From contig DAOUVF010000110.1 of the NCBI GenBank assembly GCA_030667765.1, forward strand, positions 1-8,353: a stretch of 8,353 bases of DNA. Direction: 5' to 3'. The notes under the pieces are model-generated. The model did no database searches. It was not told the origin of the DNA and saw nothing but the letters and a program-made list of their open reading frames with translations. This document shows, in pieces, positions 6,158 through 8,353 of the stretch. The translations under genes were made by a program, and so were the position numbers. This DNA comes from Bacteroides sp. (lineage in GTDB: Bacteria; Bacteroidota; Bacteroidia; Bacteroidales; SM23-62). The first letter of the stretch is position 1; each line of letters begins with the position of its first letter.

Positions 6158-6919
6158 ATGATATTTATAAAAACAGCGGAAGAAATTGAATTGCTGAGAG
6201 CCAGTAATCTGCTTGTTTCAAGAGCCCTGTCTGAAGTGGGCAAGGCAATCAAACCGGGAGTGAGCACCCTGAAGCTGGATAAAATAGCCGAGGAGTATCT
6301 CAGAGACCATGGAGGCATACCGGGATTCCTCGGATATAACGGGTTTCCGGCCACACTCTGTACCTCTTTGAATGATGAGGTTGTTCATGGGATCCCGTCA
6401 GAAAAGGAGTTGAGTAAGGGGGATATCCTTTCGGTAGATTGCGGTGTAAAATTGCAGGGTTATTTTGGAGATTCAGCCTATACCTTCCCTGTTGGGGAGC
6501 CCAGCGAAGAATATAAGTCGCTGATGCTTAACACCAGGGAATCGCTGTTCAAGGGAATCGAAGCAGCTGTGGCAGGCAATCGCCTGGGAGACATCGGATA
6601 TGCTGTACAAAACCACGCTGAACAAGCAGGATATTCCGTTGTCAGGGAGATGGTTGGCCATGGTCTGGGACAAAACCTTCATGAAGAACCGGAAGTGCCC
6701 AATTACGGGAGAAGGGGAAGTGGCATTAAATTGAAGGAGGGAATGGTTATCTGTATTGAACCAATGATAAATATGGGAACCAGATTTATTAAGCAGGATA
6801 AAGATGGCTGGACAATCAGGACAACTGACGGGAAACCTTCAGCACATTATGAACTGGCGGTTGCCATAACAAAGGGAGAACCAGATGTTCTCTCCACGTT
6901 TGAGTATATTGAAGATTAA
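6158..6919 (+). CDS. map: Type I methionine aminopeptidase
   Basis: A 253-residue cytosolic metalloenzyme that removes the initiator methionine from nascent proteins after deformylation, when the second residue is small. The pita-bread fold is recognised by its full set of catalytic residues: H77 in HGIP, metal ligands D94 (SVDCGV), D105 (GDSAYTF), H168 (GHGLG), E201 (CIEPM) and E232 (AHYELA), plus H175 in LHEEP. There is no N-terminal zinc-finger or linker extension. The frame also has a TTG at 6155, but the ATG at 6158 gives the usual N-terminus MIFIKTAEEIELLR and is preferred. It lies 20 nt after secY and 18 nt before infA, the usual bacteroidetal neighbourhood. Confidence 0.97.
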   Translation: MIFIKTAEEIELLRASNLLVSRALSEVGKAIKPGVSTLKLDKIAEEYLRDHGGIPGFLGYNGFPATLCTSLNDEVVHGIPSEKELSKGDILSVDCGVKLQGYFGDSAYTFPVGEPSEEYKSLMLNTRESLFKGIEAAVAGNRLGDIGYAVQNHAEQAGYSVVREMVGHGLGQNLHEEPEVPNYGRRGSGIKLKEGMVICIEPMINMGTRFIKQDKDGWTIRTTDGKPSAHYELAVAITKGEPDVLSTFEYIED

Positions 6920-6937
6920 TAATTAAAATACTGAGAA

Positions 6938-7156
6938 ATGGCAAAACAACCATCAATAGAGCAGGATGGAACCATTACTGAAGCATTGTCTAATGCCATG
7001 TTCAGGGTGGAGCTGGAAAACGGGCATGTAATCACGGCTCATATATCCGGTAAAATGCGCATGCATTACATTAAGCTTTTGCCGGGGGACAGGGTCAAGG
7101 TGGAGATGTCTACCTATGACCTGACCAAAGGAAGAATAACATTCAGATATAAATAA
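6938..7156 (+). CDS. infA: Translation initiation factor IF-1
   Basis: The 72-residue product is IF-1, a single S1-type OB-fold protein that binds the A site of the 30S and helps IF-2 and IF-3 select the initiator tRNA. The diagnostic stretch is GTITEALSNAMFRVELENGH (residues 11-30), followed by AHISGKMRMHYIKLLPGDRV and the ending DLTKGRITFRYK. The size is the family standard. The ATG at 6938 has a CTGAGAA leader without a Shine-Dalgarno. rpmJ follows 8 nt after its stop, as in most bacteria. Confidence 0.98.
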   Translation: MAKQPSIEQDGTITEALSNAMFRVELENGHVITAHISGKMRMHYIKLLPGDRVKVEMSTYDLTKGRITFRYK

Positions 7157-7164
7157 AATAGATA

Positions 7165-7281
7165 ATGAAAATACGTGCATCTATAAAGAAAAGAAGCGCT
7201 GATTGCAAGATTGTTCGGAGAAAGGGCAGGCTTTATGTGATCAATAAAAAAAATCCGAGGTTTAAACAGCGTCAGGGATAA
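7165..7281 (+). CDS. rpmJ: Large-subunit ribosomal protein bL36 (L36), zinc-free form
   Basis: A 38-residue protein, read directly from ATG 7165 to TAA 7279-7281. It starts MKIRASIKKR and ends NPRFKQRQG, both diagnostic for bL36, the smallest 50S protein, bound within 23S rRNA. The zinc-binding form carries three Cys and one His; here only C14 is left, while the other ligand positions are S11, N27 and F33. It therefore belongs to the zinc-independent type, as is usual in Bacteroidetes. It is 8 nt downstream of infA, the typical place, and is the last gene before the predicted promoter in front of rpsM. Confidence 0.96.
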   Translation: MKIRASIKKRSADCKIVRRKGRLYVINKKNPRFKQRQG

Positions 7282-7288
7282 AATATTG

Positions 7289-7296
7289 TATCTTTG
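7289..7296 (+). promoter_or_regulatory. Predicted bacteroidetal promoter (-7 element) for rpsM
   Basis: TATCTTTG exactly matches the Bacteroidetes primary-sigma -7 consensus TAnnTTTG and is followed by CA, in one of the two longest gaps of the window. The -33 TTTG element is poor: the nearest candidate is TTTA at 7261-7264, with a 24-nt spacer that is longer than usual. Transcription would start around 7302-7305, leaving a leader of about 20 nt before the rpsM ATG. It would allow the alpha block to be expressed independently of the spc block. Confidence 0.6.
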
Positions 7297-7322
7297 CAAA
7301 CCATTTTATAATACTAATACTT

Positions 7323-7706
7323 ATGGCTAGAATTGTAGGAGTTGATTTACCAAAAAATAAGCGTGGAGAAGTTGGTCTTACCTACATCTATGGAATTGGA
7401 AGGAGCTCATCCCAGAAGATTCTGGATGAGGCCGGGATCGACCGGAATATCCTGGTAAAAGACTGGACAGATGACCAGCTATCCAAGATTCGTTCCATCA
7501 TCAATGATAATATAAAGGTGGAAGGGGAATTACGTTCCTCAGTGCAATTGAATATTAAGCGCCTGATGGATATTGGAAGTTACCGTGGCATCCGGCACAG
7601 GATTGGATTGCCTGTGAGGGGACAAGCTACCAAAAATAATGCACGGACAAGGAAAGGCAGAAGAAAAACAATTGCGAACAAGAAAAAAGCAGCAGCTAAG
7701 AAATAA
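7323..7706 (+). CDS. rpsM: Small-subunit ribosomal protein uS13 (S13)
   Basis: A complete 127-residue uS13, at the top of the 30S head, contacting uL5 and 23S rRNA in intersubunit bridges and P-site tRNA through its tail. It shows MARIVGVDLPKNKRGEVGLTY at the start (split here: MARIVGVDLP, then NKRGEVGLTY), YGIGRSSSQKIL with the helix-turn-helix region, LMDIGSYRGIRHRIGLPVRG at about residues 80-99, and the tail KNNARTRKGRRKT with a lysine/alanine-rich end. Length fits the family. The predicted promoter lies 26 nt upstream. rpsK starts 3 nt after its stop. The leader is too short for an E. coli-type S4-binding pseudoknot between promoter and start. Confidence 0.98.
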   Translation: MARIVGVDLPKNKRGEVGLTYIYGIGRSSSQKILDEAGIDRNILVKDWTDDQLSKIRSIINDNIKVEGELRSSVQLNIKRLMDIGSYRGIRHRIGLPVRGQATKNNARTRKGRRKTIANKKKAAAKK

Positions 7707-7709
7707 GGT

Positions 7710-8100
7710 ATGGCAAAAAAAAACAGGAGCATCCAAGAAAAGGATTGTCAGGGTTGAACCATTCGGAGAGGCGCATATACATGCCTCATTCAACAATATT
7801 ATCATCAGCCTGACCAACAAATCAGGACAGGTAATCTCATGGTCATCTGCAGGGAAAATGGGTTTTAGAGGTTCGAAGAAGAATACACCCTATGCCGCAC
7901 AGATGGCTGCGCAGGATTGCTCAAAAACAGCATATGAACTGGGACTCAGAAAAGTTAAGGTATATGTGAAGGGACCCGGATCAGGAAGAGAATCTGCTAT
8001 GCGGACCATTCATTCGAACGGCATTGAGGTAACCGAGATCATTGATGTGACTCCATTACCTCACAATGGCTGCCGTCCACCAAAAAGAAGAAGAGTATAA
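7710..8100 (+). CDS. rpsK: Small-subunit ribosomal protein uS11 (S11), frame broken by an extra A
   Basis: uS11 lies on the 30S platform and helps shape the E site and mRNA path. The ATG at 7710, 3 nt after rpsM, is followed by nine A's (7715-7723). Read as written, the frame stops at TGA 7755-7757 after 15 codons. With eight A's it would encode a normal 129-residue uS11 beginning MAKKTGASKKRIVRVEPFGE and containing SFNNIIISLTN, SWSSAGKMGFRGSKK, the VKGPGSGRESAMR block and the ending TPLPHNGCRPPKRRRV. Length without the extra base is 390 nt including stop, against 391 here, so exactly one base is extra. The downstream frame has no plausible start of its own. Either a sequencing/consensus error, or slippage in the A-run restores the frame. 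Confidence 0.9.
7715..7723 (+). other. Nine-A homopolymer at the rpsK frameshift
   Basis: Nine consecutive A's span the fifth to sixth codons after the rpsK ATG-GC. The family sequence (MAKKTGAS) needs eight. It is both the classic kind of site for homopolymer sequencing error and a classic slippery sequence for RNA polymerase or ribosome. Confidence 0.9.
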
Positions 8101-8133
8101 GTTTCAGTGAGAATAAGTCAAAATTTTATTTAG

Positions 8134-8353
8134 ATGGCAAGATATATAGGACCGAAAACCAAGATAGCCAGGAAGTTTGGTGATCCGATCTTTGGATCTG
8201 ACAAGATCCTTGAAAAGAAGAGCTACCCTCCCGGAATGCATGGTAATAAGTAGTCTACAGGCTGGGAATAGCCCCCACACGCGCTGGTGCAAGGCAGCTT
8301 GTATCTCACAGGCATATTACCGTTAACGGTAAAATAGTAAATATTCCTTCCTA
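8134..8353 (+). pseudogene. rpsD: Small-subunit ribosomal protein uS4 (S4), internally deleted and cut by the window end
   Basis: uS4 nucleates 30S assembly by binding the 16S 5' domain and is the autorepressor of the alpha operon in E. coli. From ATG 8134 the frame reads MARYIGPKTKIARKFGDP and YPPGMHGNK (residues 1-39), the true uS4 N-terminus, then stops at TAG 8251-8253. In another frame (from about 8250) the sequence reads VVYRLGIAPTRAGARQLVSH, HITVNGKIVNIPS, part of the S4 RNA-binding domain near residues 97-130, and runs off the window. About 57 codons (~170 bp), covering the helical middle, are missing and the join is out of frame. The 3' remainder lies outside. This may be a real deletion or an assembly collapse; the gene is normally essential. 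Confidence 0.88.
8248..8253 (+). other. rpsD deletion junction
   Basis: Left of this point the uS4 N-terminus is in the frame of ATG 8134; right of it, codons for VVYRLGIAP follow in the +2 frame, starting with the GTA at 8250-8252. The exact breakpoint is ambiguous by a base or two around AAG/GTAG. Judged against the usual ~201-residue bacteroidetal uS4, roughly 170 bp are missing here. Confidence 0.75.

Noticed and set aside
7639..8100. A 153-residue ORF covering rpsK with a long N-terminal extension from an ATG inside rpsM.
   Set aside because: The first 25 or so residues are rpsM read in the wrong frame and resemble no S11. The frame is only open because the extra A shifts rpsK relative to its real ATG at 7710.
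1..8353. Novel system, mobile element, CRISPR array or RNA gene.
   Set aside because: Gaps total little sequence and never exceed about 41 nt; all ORFs are accounted for by core translation and secretion genes, with no repeats, transposase fragments or tRNA-like structures seen.

Overview
The window is a contiguous stretch of the conserved ribosomal-protein supercluster (S10-spc-alpha), all on the + strand. It starts inside rplP (uL16) and ends inside rpsD (uS4). The source is most likely a member of the Bacteroidetes/Bacteroidota. The evidence is the protein sequences (for example uL29 starting with KQSEI and a 38-residue bL36 without zinc ligands), an exact TAnnTTTG-type -7 promoter element before rpsM, A/T-rich initiation regions mostly lacking Shine-Dalgarno sequences, and the secY-map-infA-rpmJ order without adk. 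The genus cannot be told from this window.

Layout: positions 1-406 hold the end of the S10 block (rplP tail, rpmC). Positions 420-4789 hold rpsQ and the spc block (rplN, rplX, rplE, rpsN, rpsH, rplF, rplR, rpsE, rpmD, rplO). Positions 4794-7281 hold secY (Sec translocon channel), map (N-terminal Met removal), infA (initiation factor 1) and rpmJ (bL36). Positions 7323-8353 hold the start of the alpha block (rpsM, rpsK, rpsD). Gaps are 2-41 nt and one gene pair overlaps by 1 nt, so the whole stretch is probably co-transcribed. A likely internal promoter re-initiates transcription in front of rpsM. No gap exceeds about 41 nt, so there are no long non-coding regions to explain.

The genes jointly supply small- and large-subunit ribosomal proteins, the factor that helps start translation, the enzyme that trims nascent chains and the channel that exports them. 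This is core, highly conserved content and I see no mobile element, CRISPR array, RNA gene or novel system.

The unusual part is at the right end. rpsK carries an extra A in a run of nine A's directly after its start codon, which breaks the reading frame. rpsD lacks about 170 bp internally and out of frame. Both are essential genes and both lesions lie within the last ~650 bp. Sequencing or assembly error near a contig end is the leading explanation, with poly-A slippage as the biologically interesting alternative for rpsK. Smaller points are a strong Shine-Dalgarno before rplF, a GTG start for rpmC nested in a tiny ATG-initiated ORF, and zinc-free forms of both uS14 and bL36.
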